Positions 24,328-35,057 of a stretch of DNA of 64,000 nucleotides are shown in pieces (within the stretch, counting starts at the first letter, position 1; the number at the start of each line of letters is the position of its first letter). Position numbers and translations under genes: made by a program. This stretch comes from Calvatia gigantea (lineage: Eukaryota; Basidiomycota; Agaricomycetes; Agaricales; Lycoperdaceae), in NCBI GenBank assembly GCA_025093985.1, contig JACAAK010000002.1, positions 1,674,001 to 1,738,000 of the forward strand, read 5' to 3'. The notes beneath the pieces are model-generated. The model worked only from the letters and a program-made list of their open reading frames with translations, did not search any database and was not told the origin of the DNA.

Positions 24328-27296
24328 TCAAGAGGGAAAAGGGGGTGCTCTATCATCTGTTCCAAAAATATGTCGGGCCAAAAGGTCGGATTCCTTCTGA
24401 AAGTATTTGGTGAAACGGGTCTTCCGGAGTGCTGCAACGGTTTGCGATCGAGTCGGTATATACCGACCCCGATTGTCAACTAAAGTTTCGATCGTGGTCA
24501 GCTCGCCGGTGTCTTCGGTGGGGCGAAATGGCGATGGGGGGTTTGACTCGACACCCTCGATGCGCCTTCTTCTGCTCGATCCGACCCATCTCCAAACGCG
24601 CAGTTCGTCACCGCCTTCAACTTCTTCCATGTTCACACGGACGTTAGCATTTCCCTCAACGACCTGCTCAACTTGATTCCAGAAGCTTCTCCTTACTGGA
24701 ATGGAATGTTCGTCTTGTAAGATCACATCCCGCAGCTGCAAGGATGACAAATATGGCTGTGGTGTGGTGACAGGATCGGTATGGTGGGCAATTTCCTGGT
24801 TTCGGAGGGTGTCCAACGCGATTTGAACCAACTCTCCGACGCGTCTGGCTTCAGCTTTGTTTCGGATATAACGGATCCTAGCAAGAAGTGCACCGAAAAA
24901 TGTTGCGAGAACGGCTGGGTACAACGGGGGGATGTATCAGCTTATTTTTTCGGGTATCGGAAAATATCAGGGGGGTCAGAGTAACGTACCAAAGACGGTT
25001 GATTTCCACTCAGCCCATGCCCCCCTTGCCTTGACGATCATGGCGCAGTCCCAGGTGAACTCAGGGGTTTTGTGTGCTAGGTACCGGTGTCCCCTATTTT
25101 AGATCAGCGATCGTGTATAAGTGATCGTGTATGCGAAGAACAACGAATATGAAATTTACTCAGTATCCTCGCCAATAGTAATTCCACCCCATTGCATGAG
25201 TTGTTGGATAGCTTCATCAAAGGTGTCGTCAAAAGTGGGTAGTAAGTTCACCTATCACGGGAAACGTCAGGCTTAGATTCAATGGTCTAGTAAAGACAGA
25301 CGTCTTACCGATGTTTTCTTTCTCATTATCTCCTTCAGCTTCGATAGCTCGGCACCCCATTTTTTCGCCTCGCCACCATCGTGGTCGCTGACGTGCCGTT
25401 GAAGCTCCTTACCACCCAGGCAGACACGCCTTCCGCGTTCCTTCCCTAATGTAGATTCAATGGCTTTTCCTAGTGCTCCGATGTGTCGCTTTCTTTTTGG
25501 ATCTTCCAAGCAGCGCGGGGGCAATGCAACGCTCCCAAAGCCTGGAAGACCATTCAAGGAACCATGTAACGCGGCCCAGAGATGTTCAGAAGGTGAAGAT
25601 GCGGAGGTAAATGATATGTTTGACAATGGAGGCGGGGTTGGTAGGAAGAAAACCAGAGCGTTTGGATGAATTTGATAACCTGTATCACAAGTCACACTGA
25701 ATTGGGAGCACGAGGCATGCTCCGGGCAAGGCGTGCAGGATTCTGGTTGAGGGAGGGGAACAATTGGTGGAAGTGGACAAGACGTCAGGTCTTGCTGGTC
25801 TATACCATCATCAAGTGGGTAGAGTGTTGTTCTGTTCTGGCGGTTGCATTCCTTTGCTAGGGAAAGGCGAGCTTTCACCTCCTCGACTGCCCGACTAGTC
25901 CTGCTTCCAGCATCACAGTAACCTATTGCTGCTGCCTCAACTTTGTACTCGTGCACATGGTAAGCGATGATCGAAAGGAGACCGATGAAGATGAATCGCT
26001 TCAGCCATGAAGGCCTTTCAGCCAGGGGGGTGGACTGCCTCCTGAGAGCTTTAACGCTTTCTGCAACTCTTCTTGAAATGGCTTTCGTCTGATCATCTAT
26101 CTGATGTTCTTCTGCTCCCGATTCCACCGCAGGTCCGTCTTGTGGATTTTGTCCAACAAATTGCTGTGCTTCTTCTACTTCTTCTTGTTTAGGTGGATTG
26201 GTGTCCTCTCGGGGCAGTTTCGTGGGTTTAGCTAGAGGAGATGGTGAAGGAAGTCGGAGACCTCCTCGAGTGGGTAAAAATGGTAAATCAGGCTTGAATT
26301 CTTTGCTCTGGGGAGAGAACCGCGGCGCTCCTTGAGGGCTCTTAGGATGAACGGGGGAAGACGGCGGGGAAGCGTGTGGCGGTGCAGAGAAAGATTTGCG
26401 AGATTTCCTTGCACCGATGCTCTTGCGCGAAGCCTTCGCCTGGGCCGGAGAAGGACGGACAGGAGATGAGTCTTCTGCTCCTGATTGGAAAATATTTTTG
26501 TCTTCCCATCCACTATCGTCACCCTGCAGGAGTAAGGGGTTCAAGCAGGGTTTCGGCAACAAATGAAGCGATTCTAGACACTCACAAGGGAAATACGACG
26601 TGCATGAGTACTTGCATCTCCCTACAGAGAAACATCAATTAACTGAATACATGGGGACAGAATTCTAGTACCGTTTTCTTGGTCCTGCCAACCTTTCGAA
26701 CTGGGAGTTCCTCGGTTTCGGACTCGCTCTCATGAATGGTATTAATTTCGGCAGGCGCTTTGCGACGACGTGTAGTGCCGCCGAGGGCAGGTTGTGCGGA
26801 AGACCGCCGTCGTTTGACCTAGTTAAACTTCAGTACATCCATTGCATTCGATTCGAAACCCAACTGACGGTTTCAGGTCGGACAGGAGATGTTTCTTCGT
26901 CCGTGGTCGTGGCCGTAATCTTTGAGAGTCGACGTGAAGACCGACGTGGAGCAGGAACCTTAGACAGAAATATTAATCTTTCATGAAACATAATTGCTAC
27001 CGAACGCGACAAACCTTTCCCAATGGTCTTCCAGTCAAACCGTCAGTAATGCCGTCATCGCTGGCGATGCTGTTGGCCTTCTTCAAACGATCCTTTTTGT
27101 GTCTGGGTGCCTTGGCCTTGATTTCTTCTTCGAAACGTTGAACCAGTTTGGGTTTTGAATATGGGGTGGGATATGTGACGTTATGATAACCCAAGATACC
27201 CAGAAGCTGGGAGACGGTAAGCGAGGCCGGGTCGAAATCCGGCTCAAGATATTCCCCCAGAGCAATGATTTGCGCAGAAGTTAGTCTAGAGGACAT
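24328..27296 (-). CDS. Inner nuclear membrane protein Src1/Heh (HeH/LEM-like, MSC domain)
   Basis: Membrane protein of the inner nuclear envelope that tethers chromatin (rDNA and telomeres in yeast) and helps nuclear pore quality control. Residues 1-60 form the HeH helix-extension-helix motif (LTVSQLLGILGYHNVTYPTP). A long basic, Ser/Pro-rich nucleoplasmic linker follows. The first membrane segment is FIFIGLLSIIAYHV, the lumenal part carries the MSC-domain cysteine signature CTPCPEHASCSQFSVTC followed by DTGYQ, and the second membrane segment is VLATFFGALLARIRYI. The C-terminal nucleoplasmic winged-helix-like MSC end carries VWRWVGS. The 3' exons splice in phase (for example the long exon 26562-25279 into NLLPTFDDTFDEAIQQLMQW, then HRYLAHKTPEFTWDCAM). 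I saw no frame break. Start at ATG 27296. Confidence 0.88.
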
Positions 27297-27567
27297 CGCA
27301 GTTTTACGAAGCTTTCAGAAAGAGGTGCAGTAATCAGAAAGGACCCAAGCGCATAGTTCGATGATGACCTTTGAGCTCGATATTTTGAATCAACAGAACC
27401 GTGTCCACCACACGTTCCAAAACACCACGTGCTTGTCATGGTCAATTATCCACGTGCCACATGTGACGTCATCGCATATGATCTTATCAATGCATCCATG
27501 GCTCCTGAGCTCCCTTTCATTAATTTCACTGCTTCCACCAGTTCGTAGCAAGTAACATCGTATTATC
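27297..27567. promoter_or_regulatory. 271-bp divergent promoter between SRC1/HEH and the IF1-like gene
   Basis: Both flanking genes start here and read outwards. CACGTG-like E-box sequence occurs at about 27426-27431 (CCACGTGC) and again at about 27450 (CCACGTGCC), a plausible bHLH site shared by both genes. No TATA box is obvious. Confidence 0.4.
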
Positions 27568-27901
27568 ATGTCCTCTGGAACAACTGCGCAGGTGTGTATG
27601 TGTCGTCAGATAAGGTGCCCTTGATTCATGATTAAGCACACAATTAGGATGGTGCATGGAAGCAGAAAGAACAGGGCGAGGAAGCGCGGTTCATTCGCCA
27701 AAAGGTAATTGGAAGTGGCCCTTTCGCTGCGCGCCCCTGACGGACTCTCCCCTCGCATAGGAGCAGGAACAGCTCGCAGCGATTCGGGAGCAGAAGAAGG
27801 ATGAGGAGTTGGTACCTGACTCCAGTAAGGACTTTGAAGGGGGATTTGGTGGACAGGAGGATCTCGAGGACCGTTACGCAACCACGAGTGGTGATCATTA
27901 G
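27568..27901 (+). CDS. IF1-like mitochondrial ATP synthase inhibitor (73 aa, three exons)
   Basis: Three tiny exons (MSSGTTAQ; then DGAWKQKEQGEEARFIRQK; then EQEQLAAIREQKKDEE and an acidic tail ending ATTSGDH) join with standard GT-AG introns and keep frame to a TAG at 27899-27901. The middle block resembles the IF1 inhibitory helix, whose family core reads like EEARFIRQKEQEQLAAIRE. IF1 binds F1-ATPase in mitochondria and stops ATP hydrolysis when the proton gradient falls. Oddities: no obvious N-terminal presequence, and an acidic Gly-rich tail after the helix. It could alternatively be another small coiled-coil protein. Because each exon is short, the gene is easily missed. It converges with SQR, 75 bases apart. 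Confidence 0.62.
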
Positions 27902-27976
27902 GTCCCCCTGTATTTGGTAAAGTTGTGTAATAAGAGGATAGTACGACGAGATATACACAGGATAAATGGGTAGCAT

Positions 27977-29622
27977 CTACGCGTACGAAGGCCTAGAAAT
28001 ACCTTTAGTACCAAACCACTGGCCATTTACCTGAGTGTGTGTAAGCATGCGCCGTATTGTTCGTCTCATGGAAACATACCATGTATTTCCAGTAGGCATA
28101 CGGGAAGAGGTCCTTTTTGAGCCAGTAGAAGGCTCGGCGGCTCTTACCTTGATCAACGAACGAACTGAAGGTTTCCTTGGGCTCGAGCCCATATTTAAAC
28201 TCAGCAAGTAAGAGTTCACCATATCCAGTCAACAACTTAATCCATGTCAACCGACCTAGCAAACCAAGGGAACCAAAAGACACTTACCGGGCAACTTGTG
28301 TAACCATCGTAACGAGCGTTTGACATGCTACCGGTCTCAAGGAACGAGTAAACATTTTCTGTCAGAACAGGAGCCTGCGCCGTAATAGCAGCAGCGGTTT
28401 TTGAAGTTGGGAGGGATGAGGAGTCCCCAAGGGCAAAGACATTGGCGAATTCTGGGTTGGTGTGTTGGAGGGTTCCTGGGTCCACAGACACCCAGCCAGC
28501 AGCGTCCGCCAGAGGTGATTGTTTGATAAACTCTAAAGGTCCCATGGGTGGTGTTGCATGAAGGGTGGTGTAATCAACAGTCCACGGTAGAGCCATCAGC
28601 TTTCTGGAAAGTGGCCTTGTGATTGTTTGAGTCAACGGCAATAAGGTTGTGTTGGAAGTAGCCTCCAATCTGGCGCTCTTCTCGCAAAGCATTCAGGACG
28701 TCGGAGTATTTCTTCACAGCGAACATGGTGGGCATTCCAGTATAAAAATCGACGGTGACCTTGTCGCCACGCTTTGTGCGTCGGAACCTATCCCAGGCCA
28801 TCCACATAACCTTTTGGGGGGCTGTGGAATCTCTGAGTTTATAGCATGAACGTTGATAATACGAACATACCCCCAGCACATTTAATAACACCTGCGGGCT
28901 GAGTGAAAATAGCCCTGCCCGAACGGAGACCTTCAATATCGTCCCAAGTTTTATCGCAGGTATTATAAGAGTAGATAGAGGATACGCCTGACTTCGGGTC
29001 GGCAAGGGCCTCCGATAAGCCTTTGATACGGTTGGCTTGGAGTCCCAAACCTGCAGCGACGACAAGAATGTCATAGGAAAGATCACGGCCCGACTCTGTA
29101 GTTACAACTGATTCACCAGGAGTAAAAGTCTTGACATTGTCGGATATCAACGAGATATGTTTGGGTATAAGTGATGCGAGAGGTCTTCGGAAGTCTGACT
29201 TTGACTTGAGACCGGAGCCGACGAGCGTCCTGAAGATCCTCTGTGAATGAGCAAGTCAAGATGCTTAGGATAGGACAGACCATCCGGGCTGATGCAAACC
29301 CATACGTCAGATCAATAACAAATGTGACTTGTGTTTGTTGTATTCATACCTGATAATAGTGGTATTCAGCTGCATCGATGATTGCCACGTCTCCATCGTT
29401 TAAAGCTTTGCCCGTAGCCTTAAAACGATTATAAACTTGGTTTGCTATAGCCAAGCCACCGCTTCCTGGATGGAGATTGTAACCAAAATAGATGGGTTGT
29501 GAAAAGCCGGACGCACCCCCCCCAACTACAAGAACTTTGTATTTGTCAGTGCTTACGGTGCTTGCACTACGTCCCCAGATTGGAGCAGAAGATATAGCAG
29601 TCGTGCGAAACAGACTGAACAT
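27977..29622 (-). CDS. Mitochondrial sulfide:quinone oxidoreductase, frame broken once
   Basis: FAD enzyme that oxidises hydrogen sulfide and passes electrons to ubiquinone at the inner mitochondrial membrane; the fission-yeast homologue is Hmt2. The N-terminus (MFSLFRTTAISSAPIWGRSA) is a likely import signal. After splicing of a short intron, the FAD-binding loop reads VLVVGGGSGGLAIANQ. Further family features are PGWTLVGSG, SYDILVVAAGLG, a cysteine in GVIKCAGAPQK, the FALGDSSSLPTSK block that binds FAD ribityl, and a C-terminal amphipathic region (AFYWLKKDLFPYAYWKYMV). Near 28577-28580 one extra base shifts STVD out of frame with DYTTLHATPPMGPLEF; removing one T restores the family sequence. 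Start ATG 29622, stop at 27977-27979. Confidence 0.9.
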
Positions 29623-29930
29623 TTTGGCAAGCGGTGAAGCGAAACGCTGAGAGTGCGCAAAGAAAATGACATTGTGAGCGAAGTTACGGGGACAGATTTA
29701 GCCTCCCACGACGATTGCGCCAGAATGAGCCGAGAGTCACGACCGTCACGATCAACCCTGATATGATTGACGCCTGTTGCCGAATCTTTGACGGTTAACA
29801 TCAGTCAAAACTTGCACTCACGCTGCTCCTGTTTCCATGTTAAAGCTATCTATGTATCGAGCTATATCTATCGGGTATCCTGGACGATTCGAAGCGCTTA
29901 CCATTCAAAGCTTAGCTTCAACGTTCAATA
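29623..29930. promoter_or_regulatory. 308-bp divergent region between SQR and the Mso1-like gene
   Basis: Contains both promoters. A CTATCTATG/CTATATCTATC-type repeat near 29845-29870 is the only distinctive sequence. No gene found. Confidence 0.35.
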
Positions 29931-31007
29931 ATGCCTTCAATCCACCCAAGGGGACTCCCGAACTCTCCTAGGCCTCAAAATAATAAACGCCCAATGCACA
30001 ACCCCCCCTATAATGCAGCAGCAGAGTTATCCCCGACAGACTATCCAAGAATTTCCGATCCACCAGCCCTCCACGTGCGATCTCGCTCGCAACCTCCACA
30101 CGCTCCACCTTCACCCTCACATGGCCGCTCCACTTCCCATCCCATCAGGACTCACGATGAATATGCGTCTGGCGGTTCAGAATCGCATCAACGCGACCGG
30201 CATGGGCCACGAATAAGCCCTGAAAGCAAACAGCGTTTGGGAATTCGGGCGAGTCGTGATAACTCTCCTTCACCATCATTGCGAAAAACAACGCCCGAAC
30301 CCTACGAGCCTCAATCCAACAACCGTATGTGTGTCGCCTCATTTATTTAAGGGTCTGTCTGAGCATTTTTAGATAAACCCACTGTCGTACAGTCTCCAGG
30401 AGATGGGTATGCAATTTGGAATGCTGTCACGAATGTTGCCAGTGGGCTAACAATTAGCGTGACAAAGGCCTGGAGTGCAAAGATTACAACGATTTCTGGG
30501 GAAGGTAGACCTAAATGTTCCGCAACTCTGATTATGTGTTGATATTCCAATGCAGAAACGCCGCCTGGACAAGAATCCAGCTTGACGCGAGCGATGAAAG
30601 CATACCACATTGCGAAAGCTCAAAAGTCCTCTGACCTCCCTGATTGGCTCTTTGATGAACGGGAACGCCAAGTGGTCAGTGTACAAGCACAGTCGGATGA
30701 CGCTTTGGGCGATCAAGGTCAGACCACTGACCAATTGGAAAACGACAAAACGCCAGCGCCCAGTGGACAAATGGTAGCAACACCAGCCGCAACGCCTTTC
30801 AATCCAGTTTCCTCTCAGCCTCGATTGAGAGGTACTGACCGTTTGAAAGCCATGCGGGATGCTAAGCGAGATCGAGGGGAACGAAATTTACGGGAAGGTT
30901 TTCCAAGTAATGACCGCCCGTCCGCCGATCCTGCGACAGTACCTCAGCCAGTAACTCACAAGCCTCGAGTTGGGTTGCCTTCTGGGCTTCAACGAGGCAG
31001 GCGGTGA
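29931..31007 (+). CDS. Mso1-like protein with a putative Sec1-binding segment
   Basis: Three exons give about 320 aa without frame break. The N-terminal third and the C-terminus are low-complexity, Pro/Ser/Arg-rich. The middle carries a conserved-looking block: GDGYAIWNAVTNVASGLTIS, then SVTKAWSAKITTISGEETPP, then GQESSLTRAMKAYHIAKAQK and SSDLPDWLFDERER. This layout, an amphipathic helix followed by a TPPG-x-ES-x-LTRAMKAYH stretch and a DLPDWLF motif, recalls the Mso1 Sec1-binding region found in fungal exocytosis proteins, which would place it with the exocytic SNARE regulator Sec1 at the plasma membrane. That assignment is from memory of the family and remains moderate. Junctions: donor near 30325 (C GTATGTG) to the acceptor before HKPTVVQSP, and GAA G GTAGACC to AA ACG CCG. 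Confidence 0.6.
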
Positions 31008-31873
31008 TCACAGGTTACCAGTCATTGTTGGTTGGAATCGATTTTATCGGGATATCAAAGCCCGATATCTGAAGCATCACAGTAATGAACGGAGGCTGTA
31101 CTCGATTCCTCCTTCCAGTAAATAATACCTGGGCCTGTGTTGTCGCCAATCGCGTTGACTATAAATAGCAGCATTTCCTATTTTGCCTGCCGACGCCTAC
31201 GCACCAATTTGCGTTACTCTACATGGTAACGGACGTGAGAAACATGATCGTTGCCGTGGACGGGGTGCACCTCAGTAGTACCTCAGTACCACAAACTTGC
31301 GAGGTGAAGGTGTGGATGCCCGCCCAAGTATCGACAGACAAAACGTCCAGAGATCGTACCTCTAGGACAGCACATCACGGAGCTGATACTGGTGGTGTTT
31401 CATTCGTTTGCCGCAGAGGTTGATTGATGGAATCAGAATGCACCCAAGTGGCTTTGCGTTGACGACCAACCAATCCAAGGTCAAGATCAATGCCAAATGC
31501 GTACAGTATTCCCAACCGATACAACGGGTTACACCGATGACACCTGTTACCATGGCGGTCCCGATCATCCCATGATCTCTGTCATCTTATAAGCCAGGCC
31601 TGTGTGCAAGGTCCTTTCACCCCCCATTCCCTTCGGTTCTTCTATTTCCTTCGCGTTCTCTTTCTCTCTTTTTCGGCTTTCGAGTAGATCTCCGCGAGGT
31701 ACGTTCCGATAATCATCCTGTCTCCTCAAGCTGACTCTCTTCTCCAGATCTCCCTTTCTTTGATCAGAAACTCGAGTAGTTCAAGCCCTTCAGTGGCCTT
31801 TTCAGCTTTCAGCCCAACGACAATCCTTTCAATCGCTTCATTCAACTTTCTTATTTTCTTGCCGTCTCCAAAA
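31008..31873 (+). promoter_or_regulatory. Promoter and 5' UTR of the cupredoxin gene, with a probable 5'-UTR intron
   Basis: 866 bases with no coding gene. A TATAA lies at about 31588-31592, followed by a C/T-rich tract (about 31615-31690), the usual layout of strong fungal promoters. A textbook intron follows in the leader: donor GAG|GTACG at 31699, branch CTGAC near 31731, acceptor CTCCAG ending at 31747. A second TATAAATA occurs at 31160-31167, too far upstream to serve this gene directly. Confidence 0.55.
31699..31747 (+). other. Probable 49-nt intron in the 5' UTR
   Basis: Consensus donor GTACGTT, branch-like CTGAC and acceptor CTTCTCCAG, placed between the C/T-rich leader and the ATG at 31874. 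The size matches coding introns in the window. Confidence 0.55.
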
Positions 31874-33388
31874 ATGATCACCTCTCGTGTCTTCTTTGTT
31901 GCCCTTCTTGCTGGCTTTGCTACTGCTTTGCCCCACGTCCGGAGGGACAGTTCAATCAATGAGCCTGCTGTTTCCGCCCCTGACGGTGTTCCCATCACTG
32001 AGGGAACTCAAGCCATGCAAGTCAAGTCAAAACTTTGATCTATCATGCGACTGACATACGGCACACAGGACAACCCCCGCTGACAATGGCTCAGCTGGTT
32101 CTTCCACTGCCTCGGAGGTAGCCTCCAGCACTGCCGTCGTTGTCTCCGAAGCAGTTACAACGACTTCCGCTGCCTGGAATTCGTACCAGACTCCCACATA
32201 TCAAGTTCCCACTTATGGCTCTGGAAGTTCCAACTGGGGAAGCGGGTCAAACTACAATGACTGCGTGTCTCGTGAGTGTGCAAGTCGTGGAAATGGATCA
32301 CAGGATACTGATGATAATCGCCCAGAATGCCTTGCTCAGTACGGTGGCTCTCCTCAACCATGGACCCCTCCCCCGACCCAAACCAGTTCTGACAGCAGCA
32401 ACGTTGGAAACGGTGTTACTCATACCGTCATAGTTGCGCCGACCAAGGGTGTTTTCCGCTATGTCCCCTTCGCTGTGAACGCCTCTGTCGGTGATACCGT
32501 CAAGTTCATGTGGGGTGCAGACAACCACACCGTTACCAAGTCCTCCGAGTTGACAGCCTTGCAATAAGACCTCCGACTCGCTCTTCACATCCGGCCTCCA
32601 ACTTAAGGACTTTGTTTGTAAGTAACCAATGTTTTCCGAGCCGTGTCTGAGCTTATGCTCATTCGCCCACCAGTCACACAGGTTGTCAACGATACCAATC
32701 CTGCCTTCTTCCATTGTACCGTTCCTACCCACTGCCAGAAGGGCATGTTCGGTATCATGTGAGCACCACATTTTTGGTCTCATTTCTCGTCCAGCTGCTG
32801 ATACCGTTGTCCAGCAACCCGCCCAGCAACTTTGGCTCTGGTTCCTCCGTCTCCCTCATGATGTCGCAGTGGACCTCCAGCGTAAGGCTTTCCATAACAT
32901 AGCAACAGATTGATGGCCTCATTGTATCCTCACAGAATCCCGATCTTGCGGCCTACTCCGCTATCACCAGCAACTTGACGCAAGACAATGCCGCTGCTTC
33001 CCGTTGGGGTGGCAACATTGATGTTGCTAAACTCCCCGAGTGGTCTCATCCCATGGTCGCTGAGAACGTTATGTACACTCGCTCGTTCTTGGCCGCTAAC
33101 CCCGATACCATGAGCACAGATGGTTCCATTGATCTCAGCAAGTCGGCTAGCACCCCTCTTATGATCCCTCAGGATATCAGTGTCGCCCTTAACAACGCCA
33201 ACACTGGTGCTAGTGCTAGTGCTTCTGCCGCAGCCTCTCCCTCTGCTGCCTCTGCTGCCTCAAGTTCCTCCGCTGCTCCTTCCAGCTCTGCCTCTGCCGC
33301 TTCGAACATGACCAACGGCGCTGTGACCACTTCACCCAAGTTTGTTGTTGCTGTCGCTGCCGCTGTTGCCAGCTTCTTCCTGCTGTAA
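31874..33388 (+). CDS. GPI-anchored, serine-rich extracellular cupredoxin-like protein, frame broken once
   Basis: Secreted blue-copper-fold protein of the fungal extracellular serine-rich family. Signal peptide MITSRVFFVALLAGFATALP (cleavage near residues 19-20) followed by HVRRD. A Ser/Thr/Ala stretch precedes the cupredoxin domain, which begins GVTHTVIVAPTKGVFRYVPF and continues GDTVKFMWGADNHTVTKSS, giving the first copper His. The second ligand set is in NPAFFHCTVPTHCQKGMFGI (Cys and His, with a following Met). An Ala/Ser tail and a final hydrophobic stretch FVVAVAAAVASFFLL indicate a GPI signal. Five or more introns splice in phase. One extra base in CCTT at 32557-32560 breaks the frame between the two copper half-sites: ELTAC NKTSD would be restored by one fewer T. 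Copper binding is inferred from the ligands; substrate and role in the wall are not known. Confidence 0.86.
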
Positions 33389-33692
33389 ACCATCATGAGC
33401 GATTGGACGAACGAGGTGAGATCCTCGAAGGGAAAATTAATCACATGGGGTAGTTAATGCATTGGGACACTTTATAGACTAGCAAGATTATTCTACTTAT
33501 TGTCGCCCGGACTGAGCTCGTCGTCTCGTAACTTGCACGACTTCGCTGATTTGTACCTTGTTTTTGTTCTTTATAATCCGTACTCCGCATTTTCAATTCT
33601 TTCTCTGACACTTCGAGATCACTTTGTAATGCGAATATGGTTTGATACCATTCCTATCTATACCCGACTGGGATACAATGGGGCGGCGCAAA
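33389..33692. other. Convergent 3' region, nothing recognised
   Basis: 304 bases between the cupredoxin stop and the stop of the minus-strand nucleolar-type gene. It is A/T-richer than coding DNA and probably holds both 3' UTRs. Confidence 0.4.
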
Positions 33693-34865
33693 TCAGGAAG
33701 ACTGGAGACCAAAAATGATATCAATCTCATTCCTGGGAGTCTTTTTCTTTCTGGCTTTGGCCACTGTATTCTTAGCCTGTGATTCGGGCAGTTCGGATGA
33801 CTTGTTTATTGCCTGGTCGACCTTGGTTTTCAAGCCGTCAGTACTCGTATCAATGGTAACAGGGACTGAATATTTTAGCACACGCCAATCTCGGCAAAGC
33901 TAAGTATGACTCACACGTTGACGGCTCCCGTAAATGTGTTCCATGTTGAAGGCTGACAGTGGTATCCAGTGGGGGCGAAGGAGAGTTGTTTGAAGCAGTC
34001 TCCTTTAGGAGCTGCATGGATTGGCGCTTTGATGGCTTCAAAGTCGGATGTGTCTAGGAAGTTCTGGTGAGGTAGACTTCAGCGGCTGCCAAAATAGCAT
34101 CTGACCTCAAGAGACTCGCACAGATCGAGAAGGGCTGTTGTTAGCTCTTCTTGTATCTCTAAGATGATTTGCGTCAGGGCACGCAATCGACAGACGATCG
34201 CGGATAACGTGAGGATCGTCTGCAAGAATGCACCCGTCTGCATAACTCGTTTTAAGGTACTTTAAAGGCCGTTCGTCACTTCATTGTGGGTGCTACTGAA
34301 CTAAAAATTACAAACCAGTAAGCGCCCACGAACCTGTCCAACATCTGGATAAGCGTGAGTTTCCCATTCTTAGTTCATTGAACGGGCCAACCTTCAACAG
34401 AAATTCGCGCAAGGACCCAAAACTGTGTGCAGCTACCCTTAAAGCTTTGACGTCGGGCAGGTGTGTCCAAGGTGATTTCAGTATTGTTTGGCTACACGTA
34501 TGAAGGTCAGTCCTGATAATAGGATATCAACAAAAACCTCACTTTTGGTAGTCCGTGCTATTGTAAAAAGCACAGCGGATTCGAGTAACACAGGCAGAAA
34601 GATCAAGCTCTTGCATTCGGTTGCAAAACCTCTGTATTTCCTTGACACGCCTCCAGAACAGAGAGATACTATGCTGGCTTTTTCCTTTATAGAATAATCG
34701 ATCTAGGACTCGAGATTCCTCTTCGAATGCAGTTAACGCTGCCACCAGGCGACGGGTAACCAATTTGAGGCGCTTCAACGTTGAGTCAACATATGGATAT
34801 ATACATGGGTCAATTGAGGCTTTTGGACGTAACAAGGACAGTGAAAAGCAGATTCTTGGTAACAT
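33693..34865 (-). CDS. NEPRO/Rmp1-like nucleolar protein
   Basis: Four or five exons on the minus strand. The first (34865 downwards) carries RRLVAALTAFEEESRVLDRL, then FYKGKSQHSISLFWRRVKEI, a helical pattern with the Y-K-x-K-[NS]-Q-H motif seen in the NEPRO N-terminal domain and in Rmp1, a protein subunit of RNase MRP. Further down come a helix LTLSAIVCRLRALTQIILEI, the segment NFLDTSDFEAIKAPIHAAP, and a final exon KARKKKTPRNEIDIIFG, whose basic run followed by DEIDDIFG-like residues is typical of these nucleolar proteins. If right, it takes part in rRNA processing. Middle exon boundaries near 34240-34520 are not all resolved and the start could be further upstream, but only 192 bases separate it from the divergent AP-1 gene. 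Confidence 0.6.
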
Positions 34866-35057
34866 GTCAGGGGGAGAGGCGGAGGAATCTCTTTGTCTCG
34901 ACGCGACTGCATTGCATTACATAAACATGTGCACCTCAGTATTTCCCGAATATTCTTGGCCGCCAACGCGAGCATCGATCCACTATTCAGTTGCAAGCAC
35001 GTTCTCCCAGTTACAGACCTTCACCCTTGGTTTGACTCTGGAAGTTGGAGCCTAGGA

